The translations under genes were made by a program, and so were the position numbers. From assembly GCA_030602845.1 (NCBI GenBank), contig JAUVYZ010000095.1, positions 1 through 7,496 of the forward strand: DNA of 7,496 bases. The letters are read 5' to 3'. The DNA is from Phycisphaerae bacterium. Its GTDB lineage: Bacteria > Planctomycetota > Phycisphaerae > Sedimentisphaerales > Anaerobacaceae. The notes below the pieces were generated by a model, which saw only the letters and a list, made by a program, of their open reading frames with translations, was not told the origin of the DNA and made no database searches. Below, in pieces: positions 1-5,215 of the stretch; the first letter of the stretch is position 1, and every line of letters starts with the position of its first letter.

Positions 1-181
1 CGATGCTTTCGTCTTCCAATATATCCATATTATCCGGCTGAATATCGGCGGTTATTACATTCACACCGACTTCTGTTAACGCATCCGCAACGCAATTGCC
101 GCTCTGGAAGCTGATGTCACGTTCTTCGCCGATACCACCCATAAGGACGGCTACTTTAAATTTACTATTTTCTATTTCCAA
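1..181 (-). CDS. ddl: D-alanine--D-alanine ligase, N-terminal part (cut by window edge)
   Basis: This gene would join two D-alanines with ATP in the cytoplasm, giving the dipeptide that MurF adds to the peptidoglycan precursor. About 60 codons are visible before the window ends. After a short leader the translation reads VAVLMGGIGEERDISFQSG, the first strand and glycine-rich loop of the Ddl fold (family pattern VLxGGxSxEReISLxSG), followed by an alternating helix/strand region. The only plausible start that keeps the first beta strand is TTG at 179-181; an in-frame TGA lies at 194-196. The ATG inside the MGG motif would remove that strand. No Shine-Dalgarno sequence precedes the TTG, so the start is uncertain. 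The first codons (LEIENSKFK) come from an AT-rich repeat. It follows murB by 20 bases and is surely in the murC-murB operon. The ATP-grasp domain lies outside the window. The family call is firm from the motif and from gene order. Confidence 0.87.
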   Translation of the reverse strand, partial: MEIENSKFKVAVLMGGIGEERDISFQSGNCVADALTEVGVNVITADIQPDNMDILEDESI

Positions 182-190
182 TTTACTATT
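159..190. repeat. AT-rich direct repeat at the murB-ddl junction
   Basis: The 11-mer AATTTACTATT (plus strand) occurs at 159-169 and again at 180-190, a period of 21 bases, with the A/T-rich stretch ttctatttcc between. Read on the minus strand it codes NSKLEIE-NSKFK in the ddl frame, so the 21-base unit is seven codons and keeps frame. A compositionally similar AT-rich stretch lies before cobO. I infer a dispersed low-complexity repeat that has become part of the ddl start region; copy number elsewhere cannot be judged here. Confidence 0.6.
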
Positions 191-201
191 AGTTCAATTT
201 C

Positions 202-1089
202 TTAATTCCAGATTTCGATTTCAAGCTCCAGCTCGATGCCGAACTGTTCTTTGACTCTTTCCCTTATAGCATCTATCAGCCTCATAACGTCGCGGCTTTT
301 GCACCCTTCTTGTGCGATTATAAAATTCGCGTGTTTTTCGCTGACTGCAGCTCCGCCGATTTGCAGCCCTTTTAGACCGGCCCTATCAATCAGAGCGCCG
401 GCCGAACCCCCTCCTGGATTTTTGAATATACAGCCGGAATTTTTTGTATTTAGCGGCTGATTGTTCTTTTTATAAATCCAGATTTCCTTTACCGTTCGCA
501 TAATTTGCTCGGGGTCAGCAGCGGCCAGTTTCAGTTTGGCGTTTAGAATAAATCTGGCGGTGATGTTTGTTCGGCGGTAGTCGAAAACAAGTTCCGGTTT
601 GCTCTTTTCAAAGACGCTGCCCTGAGCATCCATCAGCGTGACAGTCTCTACGGCTGCGCCGATATCTCCGAAGTTGCCGCCCGCGTTCATTTTTATCGCC
701 CCACCAATCGAGCCGGGTATGCCCGTTAGAGCTTCGATGCCTGAAAGTCCCTTTTGGACACAAGTTAAAACCGCCCTAGTCAATTCCGCGCCTGCCCAGG
801 CGGTGAGCCCGGCTTCAGCCGGGTCAAATTGCGTCTGTGCGAACCGGCCTGCTTCAAGTTTTATCACTGCTGCCCGCAGGCCATCGTCACTGATTAGCAG
901 ATTTGAGCCGAAGCCCATCACGTAAATTGGAATGTTGTTTTCGCCGCACCGCTGGACTACTTCTTTTAGCTGTTCGATGGTCTGCGGCCGGATTAAATAA
1001 TCAGCCGGCCCACCCAGCCCGTACCAGGTGCGCTTCGCCAACGGGTAGTCGGTTTCAACTATTTCGTCTAAGCCACTGAATATACTCAT
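202..1089 (-). CDS. murB: UDP-N-acetylenolpyruvoylglucosamine reductase MurB
   Basis: MurB is a cytoplasmic FAD enzyme that uses NADPH to reduce enolpyruvyl-UDP-GlcNAc to UDP-MurNAc, the second committed step of peptidoglycan synthesis. With the chosen ATG the protein has 295 residues, normal for the shorter type II form. Visible motifs are YGLGGPADYLIRP (23-35, start of the FAD domain), GFGSNLL (59-65), IPGSIGGAIKMNAGG (124-138), YRR (171-173) and SGCIFKNP (218-225). The glutamate expected near the C-terminus is Glu290. The residue matching the catalytic proton-donor serine of E. coli MurB (Ser229, GSFFKNP) is Cys220 here. An upstream in-frame GTG at 1114-1116 exists, but the ATG at 1087-1089 has a strong GGAAGGTGG just before it and starts where the family starts. 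It overlaps the end of murC by 35 bases, which suggests translational coupling, and ddl follows. Confidence 0.96.
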   Translation of the reverse strand: MSIFSGLDEIVETDYPLAKRTWYGLGGPADYLIRPQTIEQLKEVVQRCGENNIPIYVMGFGSNLLISDDGLRAAVIKLEAGRFAQTQFDPAEAGLTAWAGAELTRAVLTCVQKGLSGIEALTGIPGSIGGAIKMNAGGNFGDIGAAVETVTLMDAQGSVFEKSKPELVFDYRRTNITARFILNAKLKLAAADPEQIMRTVKEIWIYKKNNQPLNTKNSGCIFKNPGGGSAGALIDRAGLKGLQIGGAAVSEKHANFIIAQEGCKSRDVMRLIDAIRERVKEQFGIELELEIEIWN

Positions 1090-2521
1090 CTGCCACCTTC
1101 CAGATATCACCTGCACCCATAGTAACTACGAGGTCGTAAGGTTTTACATTTTTCTTTAGATAATCGCAAATGGCTCCGAAGCTATCGATAAATACCGCCT
1201 CTGTCCCATTAGCTCGCATTCTTTCGACCAGTATCTGCGCGTTAATCTCTTTTTTCGCCGCCTGCGAGTCCCGGACGAAATAAATCTCCGGGACAATAGT
1301 TACATCGGCAAGCTTAAAGCTTTCTGAGAAATCATCAAGCAAAAATCTCGTCCTGCTGTACTGATGCGGCTGAAAAACGCACCAGATTCGTCCCGGCTGG
1401 TATCTCTGGCGTATCGCCTGCAGCGATGCCCTGATTTCGGTCGGGTGGTGGGCGTAGTCGTCGAGGACTGTGATTTGACCGAGGCGGTCTTTGAGCATCA
1501 GCCGGCGGTCGACGCCGATAAAATCCGGCAGCAGTTGAAGTATCTGCTGGGGAGCCAATCCGGCGTTGACCGCCATAGCCACTACCGCCAGGGCATTTAA
1601 GATGTTGTGCCTGCCCGGCAGGGAAATCTTTGTCGCTCCGAGCAATTCACCATTGTGATAGACGTCAAAGGCATAGAGTCCGTCATTTAGCGTAATGTTC
1701 TCGGCGTAGAAATTGCAATTTTCGTCAAGCCCGAAGGTCTCGCAGCGTAAATCAGCTCCCAGTTGCCCGATGACTTTTGCCACGTTCAAATCTGCGCCGT
1801 TGGCAATCAGCACGCCATCCGGTTTTACGCCGAGGGCAAACTGGCGAAAGGCATCGACTATATCGTTCTCGTCTTTGTAGTAGTCCAGATGGTCCTGCTC
1901 GATATTGAGTATGGCTGCTATTTTGGGTTTCAGGTTCAGAAAGCTTCGGTCATATTCGCAGGCCTCAGCGACGAAATACTTGGCGTCTCCGACGCTGGAA
2001 GAGCTGCCCAATTGAGTAATGTCGGCCCCGATGATAAAGTTTGGGTCGGTGCCGGCTTGTTTCATACAATAGGCCAGCCAGCCGCCCGTTGTGCTCTTGC
2101 CGTGCGTGCCGCTAATGGCTATGCCGTCATAGCAATTGCACAAGAGCCCCAGCATCTCAGCATACTTATAGATTTTGCATCCTCTTTTGCGCGCCTGTTT
2201 CAATTCGGGATTATCTTCCGTAATAGCTGCAGAGATAACGACGGCATCGGTTTCTGAGCCGAGATTGTTTTCACTATGGCCGATTTTTATATCAGCACCT
2301 ATCCGGCAGAGCTTCTCTACAACGCCGCTTTGCGTTTGGTCTGAGCCAGTTATAATCGCTTTGTTTTTGAGCAAAAGCTGTGCCAGGCCGCTCATCCCGA
2401 TACCGCCTGCCCCGATGAAGTGGAATTTCAACCCTGTTAGGGCTGCTGTGCCGTTTGTATTTAACACTTCATCCAGATGGGCTGTTTTAGTATCACAGGT
2501 TTCTATATTTGGCCGGCTCAT
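1055..2521 (-). CDS. murC: UDP-N-acetylmuramate--L-alanine ligase MurC
   Basis: MurC adds L-alanine to UDP-MurNAc with ATP, the first peptide-forming step of cytoplasmic peptidoglycan synthesis. The protein has 488 residues, full length for the family. Domain 1 (Rossmann-like, UDP binding) opens with FIGAGGIGMSGLA at 35-47. The ATP-binding central domain has the P-loop GTHGKSTT at 138-145, EACEYD at 186-191 (metal/substrate acid), DHLDYY at 210-215 and GRHNILNA at 303-310. The C-terminal domain has DDYAHHPTE at 354-362, FQPHQYSRT at 383-391 and TMGAGDIW at 467-474. About 30 residues precede the first strand, a modest N-terminal extension. The ATG is supported by AAGGA seven bases upstream. 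It is the first gene of murC-murB-ddl; an extended -10 promoter sits just upstream. The gene ends in TGA inside murB. I see no defect. Confidence 0.97.
   Translation of the reverse strand: MSRPNIETCDTKTAHLDEVLNTNGTAALTGLKFHFIGAGGIGMSGLAQLLLKNKAIITGSDQTQSGVVEKLCRIGADIKIGHSENNLGSETDAVVISAAITEDNPELKQARKRGCKIYKYAEMLGLLCNCYDGIAISGTHGKSTTGGWLAYCMKQAGTDPNFIIGADITQLGSSSSVGDAKYFVAEACEYDRSFLNLKPKIAAILNIEQDHLDYYKDENDIVDAFRQFALGVKPDGVLIANGADLNVAKVIGQLGADLRCETFGLDENCNFYAENITLNDGLYAFDVYHNGELLGATKISLPGRHNILNALAVVAMAVNAGLAPQQILQLLPDFIGVDRRLMLKDRLGQITVLDDYAHHPTEIRASLQAIRQRYQPGRIWCVFQPHQYSRTRFLLDDFSESFKLADVTIVPEIYFVRDSQAAKKEINAQILVERMRANGTEAVFIDSFGAICDYLKKNVKPYDLVVTMGAGDIWKVADEYIQWLRRNS
1093..1101 (-). promoter_or_regulatory. 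Shine-Dalgarno site that decides the murB start
   Basis: On the minus strand GGAAGGTGG lies 3 bases before the ATG at 1087-1089, with the GGAAGG core about 6 bases from it. It lies inside the end of murC and favours the ATG over the GTG nine codons upstream, which has no comparable site. Confidence 0.7.
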
Positions 2522-2560
2522 ATCTCGTCCTTGATAATGCTTTGCGGTTCCATTGGGGGG

Positions 2561-2589
2561 ATTTTAGCATAAAAGCCGGGCAATAGAAA
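2561..2589 (-). promoter_or_regulatory. Candidate promoter of the murC-murB-ddl operon (extended -10)
   Basis: On the minus strand TGC-TAAAAT (-10 at 2561-2566 with the upstream TGn) fits an extended -10 sigma-70 element. A weak -35, TTTCTA at 2584-2589, lies 17 bases away. Transcription would begin near 2554, giving a leader of about 33 bases that ends in the AAGGA ribosome site of murC. It is the only good candidate in the 130 bases between hicA and murC; the rest of that gap shows no gene. Confidence 0.45.
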
Positions 2590-2651
2590 GAAAAAAGACC
2601 GCGAGTGCTGATTGTATTCGGATTGAGTGGCGAGACAGTAGCAGGAAGTCG

Positions 2652-2882
2652 CTAAAGAAGATTTATGAACTCTTCAGTTGTCAGGCCGGCTTCGGCGATA
2701 ATAGCACGAAGCGTACCTTTAGGAATATCTCTTCCAGGATGGTTAGGTACAACAGTTCGTCTGTGAGTTTTAGGGTTGTACCAAATTTCATGGCTGCCTT
2801 TGGCGTGCCGGTCAAACACAAAACCTGCTTTACGAAGCCTGCGTATTACTTCGGATGGTTTAAGCGATGGAAGGCGGCTCAT
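2652..2882 (-). CDS. hicA: HicA-family toxin (mRNA interferase)
   Basis: HicA toxins have a small double-stranded-RNA-binding-like fold and cleave mRNA when free of the HicB antitoxin. The 76-residue product is normal length and shows the family pattern throughout: LKPSEVIRRLRKAGFVFDR (7-25), GSHEIW with the catalytic-type His31, then VVPNHPGRDIPKGTLRAII and a final helix (EAGLTTEEFINLL). No key residue is missing, so it should be active. The start overlaps the hicB stop by four bases (ATGA), indicating translational coupling. The antitoxin comes first here, the reverse of the E. coli hicAB order, though such order is known in other hic loci. It ends in TAG 130 bases before murC. Confidence 0.9.
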   Translation of the reverse strand: MSRLPSLKPSEVIRRLRKAGFVFDRHAKGSHEIWYNPKTHRRTVVPNHPGRDIPKGTLRAIIAEAGLTTEEFINLL

Positions 2883-3133
2883 GTTTCAACGGGAACAGGA
2901 ATTTTTACATTTAATTTGAAGTGCGGTCTTTGACCTACAGTGAGATTTTTTGGAAGCCGGTCTCCATGTTCGATGCAGGATTCTATGATTTTACGAGCCA
3001 CATCTTCGGCTATTTCAATGGTCTCTGCAATAGTTCTACCCTGGGCAATCAGGCCTTGCAGAACGGAACTGGTGGCCAAATATTGACCCTCTTCTAAATA
3101 TTCGATTGATATTGGAACAAGATATTCTGACAT
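2879..3133 (-). CDS. hicB: HicB-family antitoxin (short form)
   Basis: This gene would neutralise the HicA toxin encoded directly downstream. The 84-residue product matches the N-terminal partial RNase H-like domain of HicB/UPF0150: a beta hairpin (YLVPISIEYLEEGQYLATS, 4-22), the LQGLIAQGRTIAETIEIAEDVARKI region (25-49), and a terminal strand (FKLNVKIPVPV). No ribbon-helix-helix or helix-turn-helix DNA-binding domain follows, so autoregulation by this protein alone is unclear. I chose the ATG at 3131-3133 because it has GAGGT seven bases upstream and lies just behind a strong promoter. An ORF extending farther upstream would pass through the promoter and encode a poly-Phe stretch. It overlaps hicA by four bases. 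Confidence 0.88.
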   Translation of the reverse strand: MSEYLVPISIEYLEEGQYLATSSVLQGLIAQGRTIAETIEIAEDVARKIIESCIEHGDRLPKNLTVGQRPHFKLNVKIPVPVET

Positions 3134-3152
3134 ATCTATGACCTCAGTAATA

Positions 3153-3181
3153 AAGATAACATAAATTATAGGTTTTGTCAA
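3153..3181 (-). promoter_or_regulatory. Strong sigma-70 type promoter of hicB-hicA
   Basis: On the minus strand TTGACA (3176-3181, a perfect -35) is followed after exactly 17 bases by TATCTT (3153-3158), with TGT just before it as an extended -10. The predicted transcript start is near 3146, directly before the GAGGT ribosome site at 3141-3145. The 5' leader would be only about 13-14 bases. Confidence 0.75.
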
Positions 3182-3221
3182 TGTAAATCCAGGCAAAAAA
3201 AAGAAAAAAAGGCCTTTCGCT

Positions 3222-3431
3222 TCAAACTTCAACCCCCAACTTTATATATTTGACGTCAGCGTGCTCGGCTTCAACCTCGGATTCGGCAATCATCATACGA
3301 TACGCATCAATTATATTTTCCTTTAGTTCTTCTACGGTTTTGCCCTGGCTGAAGACTGCCGGAATTTCCTTTAATTTCCCGACAAACCAGTTATCATCCT
3401 GTCAGTATTCAAGGGTAAAGAACCTTTTCAT
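3222..3431 (-). pseudogene. HicB-like antitoxin gene interrupted by a single in-frame TGA
   Basis: The reading frame from ATG 3429-3431 to the TGA at 3222-3224 is 70 codons long. Codon 10 (3402-3404) is TGA. The pieces read MKRFFTLEY, stop, then QDDNWFVGKLKEIPAVFSQG, KTVEELKENIIDAYRMMIAE and a short tail. This is the usual compact HicB/UPF0150 domain: YxxDdxWfVGklkEiPgvfsQG, then the ELxENIxDAYrxM helix. Tryptophan is common where the stop falls, so TGG to TGA is the likely change. An AAAGGAG ribosome site sits five bases before the ATG, so the rest is well preserved and the loss looks recent; a sequencing error is possible. UGA read as tryptophan is unlikely because murC, the intact hicB and the nucleotidyltransferase gene end in TGA. 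No adjacent hicA of its own is seen. It is not visibly a duplicate of the intact hicB. Confidence 0.75.
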
Positions 3432-3519
3432 TTTTGCTCCTTTCGCTTTTTATACGGCTGATTGTTTATACGCCAGGCCTTGTAGAAAAACATCGGCTGC
3501 TAATTTGATAAACAGTGGT

Positions 3520-3695
3520 TTACTCGGTTGCCTTCTGAATCAACGATTTTGTGGCGCTCAGAAAATTCTCTGCTGCTCTAATGGCGTTGGCTGCATCCTG
3601 CCGCGATACATGGGTTGTGGCTCCGTAGTCACCAACGCCCCGCAATTCAAAAAGCCCAGGTTTGCTGCCATTTCTTGGGCGAATTTGTGCGTCAT
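3520..3695 (-). pseudogene. Truncated, frameshifted HEPN-domain partner of the nucleotidyltransferase
   Basis: An ATG at 3693-3695 overlaps the nucleotidyltransferase stop (ATGA) and opens a frame reading MTHKFAQEMAANL that leaves the family pattern and ends early. One frame over, from about 3664 to the TAA at 3520-3522, the translation is LFELRGVGDYGATTHVSRQD followed by AANAIRAAENFLSATKSLIQ. That matches the C-terminal third of HEPN/UPF0332 proteins: a LFeLRxxgDYg motif, then a helix with AExFL. A one-base loss around 3648-3664 would explain the shift. The N-terminal two helices, including the conserved R-A-Y-Y region of the family, are missing, since the intact family is about 120-135 residues. 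I infer a formerly intact MNT-HEPN pair whose HEPN toxin is dead. The domain assignment is good for the C-terminal piece and moderate for the whole history. Confidence 0.6.
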
Positions 3696-4009
3696 AGGGA
3701 TAGCCCTTCCCTTTTCACATTTCGGTAAAGCTGGGAGGCCTTCTGCTCAAACTCATCCAAAGCTGCCGGCTTGGCGGAAATGAGCTGTTCTGAGTCGAGT
3801 TGTACCGGATAAAGCAAGTCGACAATTTGACGCAGTTCATGAAAATAGTTAAATGGCTTACTCAACAGAACAAGCAAATCGATATCACTGCCTGCGCTTG
3901 TTTGCTCACGAGCTATAGACCCATAGAGAATCAGACCTTTAAGCCGGGAGCCATAGTGACCGGCAAGAATCTTCTTACATCTTTGCGTTATGTCGGTTAC
4001 TGTCTTCAT
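3692..4009 (-). CDS. MNT-type (MntA-like) minimal nucleotidyltransferase
   Basis: Proteins of this family are usually antitoxins of HEPN toxins (MNT-HEPN or HepT-MntA modules); several modify their HEPN partner by adding AMP. The 105-residue product carries the nucleotidyltransferase signature LYGSIAREQTSAGSDIDLLV (28-47): Gly30-Ser31, then Asp42 and Asp44 as metal ligands. The tail LDEFEQKASQLYRNVKREGL is typical of the family. Length is normal and nothing is missing, so it appears catalytically competent. I chose ATG 4007-4009 with AGGTG before it; an in-frame TTG at 4025-4027 with AAGGA eight bases upstream is a real alternative giving six more residues. It overlaps the start of the decayed HEPN gene by four bases. 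Its own promoter lies at 4060-4088. As an orphan it may be a relic, or act on another HEPN protein elsewhere. Confidence 0.85.
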   Translation of the reverse strand: MKTVTDITQRCKKILAGHYGSRLKGLILYGSIAREQTSAGSDIDLLVLLSKPFNYFHELRQIVDLLYPVQLDSEQLISAKPAALDEFEQKASQLYRNVKREGLSL

Positions 4010-4059
4010 TTGACACCTATGTCTCAATTATATTTTCCTTCACTATGTCTACAAAATGA

Positions 4060-4088
4060 ATTCTATCAGATTTGGCTTGAGAAGCCAA
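4060..4088 (-). promoter_or_regulatory. Candidate promoter of the nucleotidyltransferase gene
   Basis: On the minus strand TTGGCT (-35, 4083-4088) and TAGAAT (-10, 4060-4065) are separated by exactly 17 bases, and TGA before the -10 makes it an extended -10. The start point would be near 4053, with a leader of about 44 bases. It lies just after a terminator, as expected for a separate transcription unit. Confidence 0.55.
4072..4088. repeat. Perfect inverted repeat overlapping the -35 (possible operator)
   Basis: TTGGCTT-GAG-AAGCCAA is a perfect 7-base inverted repeat with a 3-base centre. It covers the -35 and half of the spacer of the promoter at 4060-4088. Dyads placed like this are often repressor sites, for example for autoregulated toxin-antitoxin operons. 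That role is inference. It is not a terminator, since no T-run follows on either strand. Confidence 0.5.
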
Positions 4089-4089
4089 G

Positions 4090-4133
4090 AAAAAAGGCCG
4101 CAAGTCCTAATTAAGTCAGGACTCACAGTCCTT
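4090..4133 (-). terminator. Intrinsic terminator, minus strand
   Basis: On the minus strand the arm AAGGACTGTGAGTCCT (4118-4133) pairs with AGGACTTGCGGCCTTT (4093-4108) across a 9-base loop. About 15 of 16 positions pair, four of them G-T, with one A-C mismatch, and T6 (4090-4095) overlaps and follows the stem. AGTCCT can also pair with the AGGACT just upstream (3-base loop), so two mutually exclusive hairpins are possible. It would end transcripts coming from ispD/cobO or from the lost gene at 4173-4286 before the nucleotidyltransferase promoter. Confidence 0.65.
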
Positions 4134-4172
4134 ATGGCTCTTAAAATAGTCTGTTACAAAGCTAATTCTGCC

Positions 4173-4286
4173 CTATGGGATTTCCCCCACTTGGATATCG
4201 TCAATATTCCAACCGCAGTATGTCCAACTGCCGTCAGTAGTACCCATAGTCCAACGTAAATAGACGGTAGGTTGATCATCCGCTAT
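4173..4286 (-). pseudogene. C-terminal remnant of a secreted protein
   Basis: The translation ending at the TAG 4173-4175 reads IADDQPTVYLRWTMGTTDGS followed by WTYCGWNIDDIQVGEIP. The pattern TVYxRWxMGxTD...GWNIDDI is typical of the final beta strands of extracellular jelly-roll/MAM-like domains in secreted bacterial proteins. The open frame continues upstream to about 4436, but that part translates repeat sequence (see 4291-4346) and has no ribosome site or signal peptide. I read it as the last ~37 codons of a gene whose front was lost through rearrangement at a repeat. The sequence shows the tail clearly; its history is inference. Confidence 0.5.
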
Positions 4287-4290
4287 GGCC

Positions 4291-4346
4291 AGATCCTTCG
4301 CCCCCGTGCTTTCTTGCGAAAACAAGAAGGGGGGCTCAGGATGACA
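4291..4346. repeat. REP-like interspersed element with a hairpin
   Basis: The outer parts AGATCCTTCGC and GGCTCAGGATGACA resemble the widespread bacterial intergenic element usually read as TCCTTCGCTTCGCTCAGGATGACA. Here the centre is replaced by a larger hairpin: CCCCC (4301-4305) and TTCTTG (4311-4316) pair with CAAGAA (4323-4328) and GGGGG (4329-4333), with gtgct unpaired. It abuts the secreted-protein remnant and probably marks the junction where the gene was broken. Confidence 0.5.
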
Positions 4347-4441
4347 AGGGGAGTGTCGAATCCGTCCCGTCTGAAGCCGGGCCGGACCTGGACGGCATCC
4401 AACAAGGAATTCCGAATTTCGAAGTATAATAATCAATTACT
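4347..4441. other. Gene-free spacer with low-complexity repeat pieces
   Basis: This is the part of the 432-base gap after ispD nearest that gene. It holds a GC-rich stretch (4361-4400) and then GGAATTCCGAATTTCGAA (4406-4423), a tandem-like AT palindromic sequence of the kind often scattered between genes. I see no gene, promoter or terminator directly behind ispD. Confidence 0.4.
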
Positions 4442-5182
4442 TTACCACTGGGCTTCGATGTAGGGGCCGGTGGGGCCTTTGGGTCTGGGTTTGGGCCGGG
4501 ACTTGAGGATGGCTTCGGCAATTGCAATGTCACTTTGCCGCGTAATTTTGATATTCGAAGGGTCCGTCTCTACAATTGATACTTTCTCTCCAAGCGCTTC
4601 GACGAGCTGCGCATCATCGCTGATTTTGTTTTTGTCGAGCTTGGCGAGGTTTTCGTAGGCCTTTTTGAGCAAATCAGCTTTGAAGACCTGCGGGGTCTGC
4701 GCTTCGTAGAGGCCAGCCCTATCAACGGTTTTGATTATCGTATTGTCCTTCGCCTGTTTTATAGTTGCGGCAACGGGGCAGGCCAGTATGGCTGCGCCCG
4801 TTTTCGCAGCGGCAGCGAAACCGGCGTCAATCCACTGCTTTGTTAAACAGCATCGCACAGCGTCGTGGACGGCGATAAGGTCAATATCATTATTGACAAG
4901 TTCAAGCGCCTTTTTAACGGTATCAAAACGCTCGGCGCCGCCAAAACAGATTTTTGTATTGTAAAATTTTAAGTTAGGGCCCCATTTGATATTTACCAGC
5001 TCTTCGTCTTCGGGCGCAATAGCCAACAGAATCTGTTTTACGTCGTCGCGGTTGGCGAAAAGCTCGACGCTTCGCATAAAGACCGCCCTGCCGGAGACAT
5101 CAACGAACGGCTTTTTTCTCTTTCCCCCGAATCGCCTGCTACCCCCCGCAGCACAAATAATCACAGCAACGCTTTGTGGCAT
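4442..5182 (-). CDS. ispD: 2-C-methyl-D-erythritol 4-phosphate cytidylyltransferase IspD
   Basis: IspD transfers CMP from CTP to MEP, the third step of the non-mevalonate isoprenoid pathway in the cytoplasm. The 246-residue protein shows the nucleotide-binding loop IICAAGGSRRFGGKRKKPF (8-26), GGAERFDTVKKAL (81-93), VHDAVR (105-110), CPVAATIKQ (135-143), the substrate motif AQTPQVF (161-167), SDDAQLVE (188-195) and NIKIT (210-214). Two oddities: the usual HDAARP is HDAVRC with a second Cys (111-112), and a proline-rich tail (KSRPKPRPKGPTGPYIEAQW, 227-246) extends about 20 residues past the normal end. The ATG has AAGGAG eight bases upstream. It follows cobO after 33 bases, almost certainly in one transcript. 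No terminator stands directly behind it; the nearest is at 4090-4133. Confidence 0.95.
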   Translation of the reverse strand: MPQSVAVIICAAGGSRRFGGKRKKPFVDVSGRAVFMRSVELFANRDDVKQILLAIAPEDEELVNIKWGPNLKFYNTKICFGGAERFDTVKKALELVNNDIDLIAVHDAVRCCLTKQWIDAGFAAAAKTGAAILACPVAATIKQAKDNTIIKTVDRAGLYEAQTPQVFKADLLKKAYENLAKLDKNKISDDAQLVEALGEKVSIVETDPSNIKITRQSDIAIAEAILKSRPKPRPKGPTGPYIEAQW

Positions 5183-5215
5183 TAAATTACTCCTTAAAAT
5201 GTCCTGCGACGGCTG

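Noticed and set aside
1090..1116. GTG start for murB nine codons upstream
   Set aside because: No ribosome site precedes it, while the ATG at 1087-1089 has GGAAGGTGG directly upstream and fits the family start.
1763..2257. Long plus-strand frame inside murC (also others opposite murB, ispD and cobO)
   Set aside because: They lie opposite well-supported genes, lack ribosome sites and resemble no family I recognise.
3193..3220. Terminator after the HicB-like pseudogene (long T-rich tract on the minus strand)
   Set aside because: The T-tract is real, but only a loopless AAAGGCCTTT palindrome precedes it; no usable stem-loop forms.
3134..3232. N-terminal extension of hicB by 33 residues
   Set aside because: It would be encoded across the -35/-10 promoter and an A-rich tract giving a run of Phe. 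The ATG at 3131-3133 has a ribosome site and matches the family start.
3432..3519. Promoter for the HicB-like pseudogene
   Set aside because: Two TATAAA-like sequences are present, but neither has a convincing -35 at 16-18 bases.
4287..4436. Upstream part of the open frame that ends at 4173 as genuine protein
   Set aside because: It translates repeat DNA, begins at a TTG without a ribosome site, and has no signal peptide despite the secreted-type tail.
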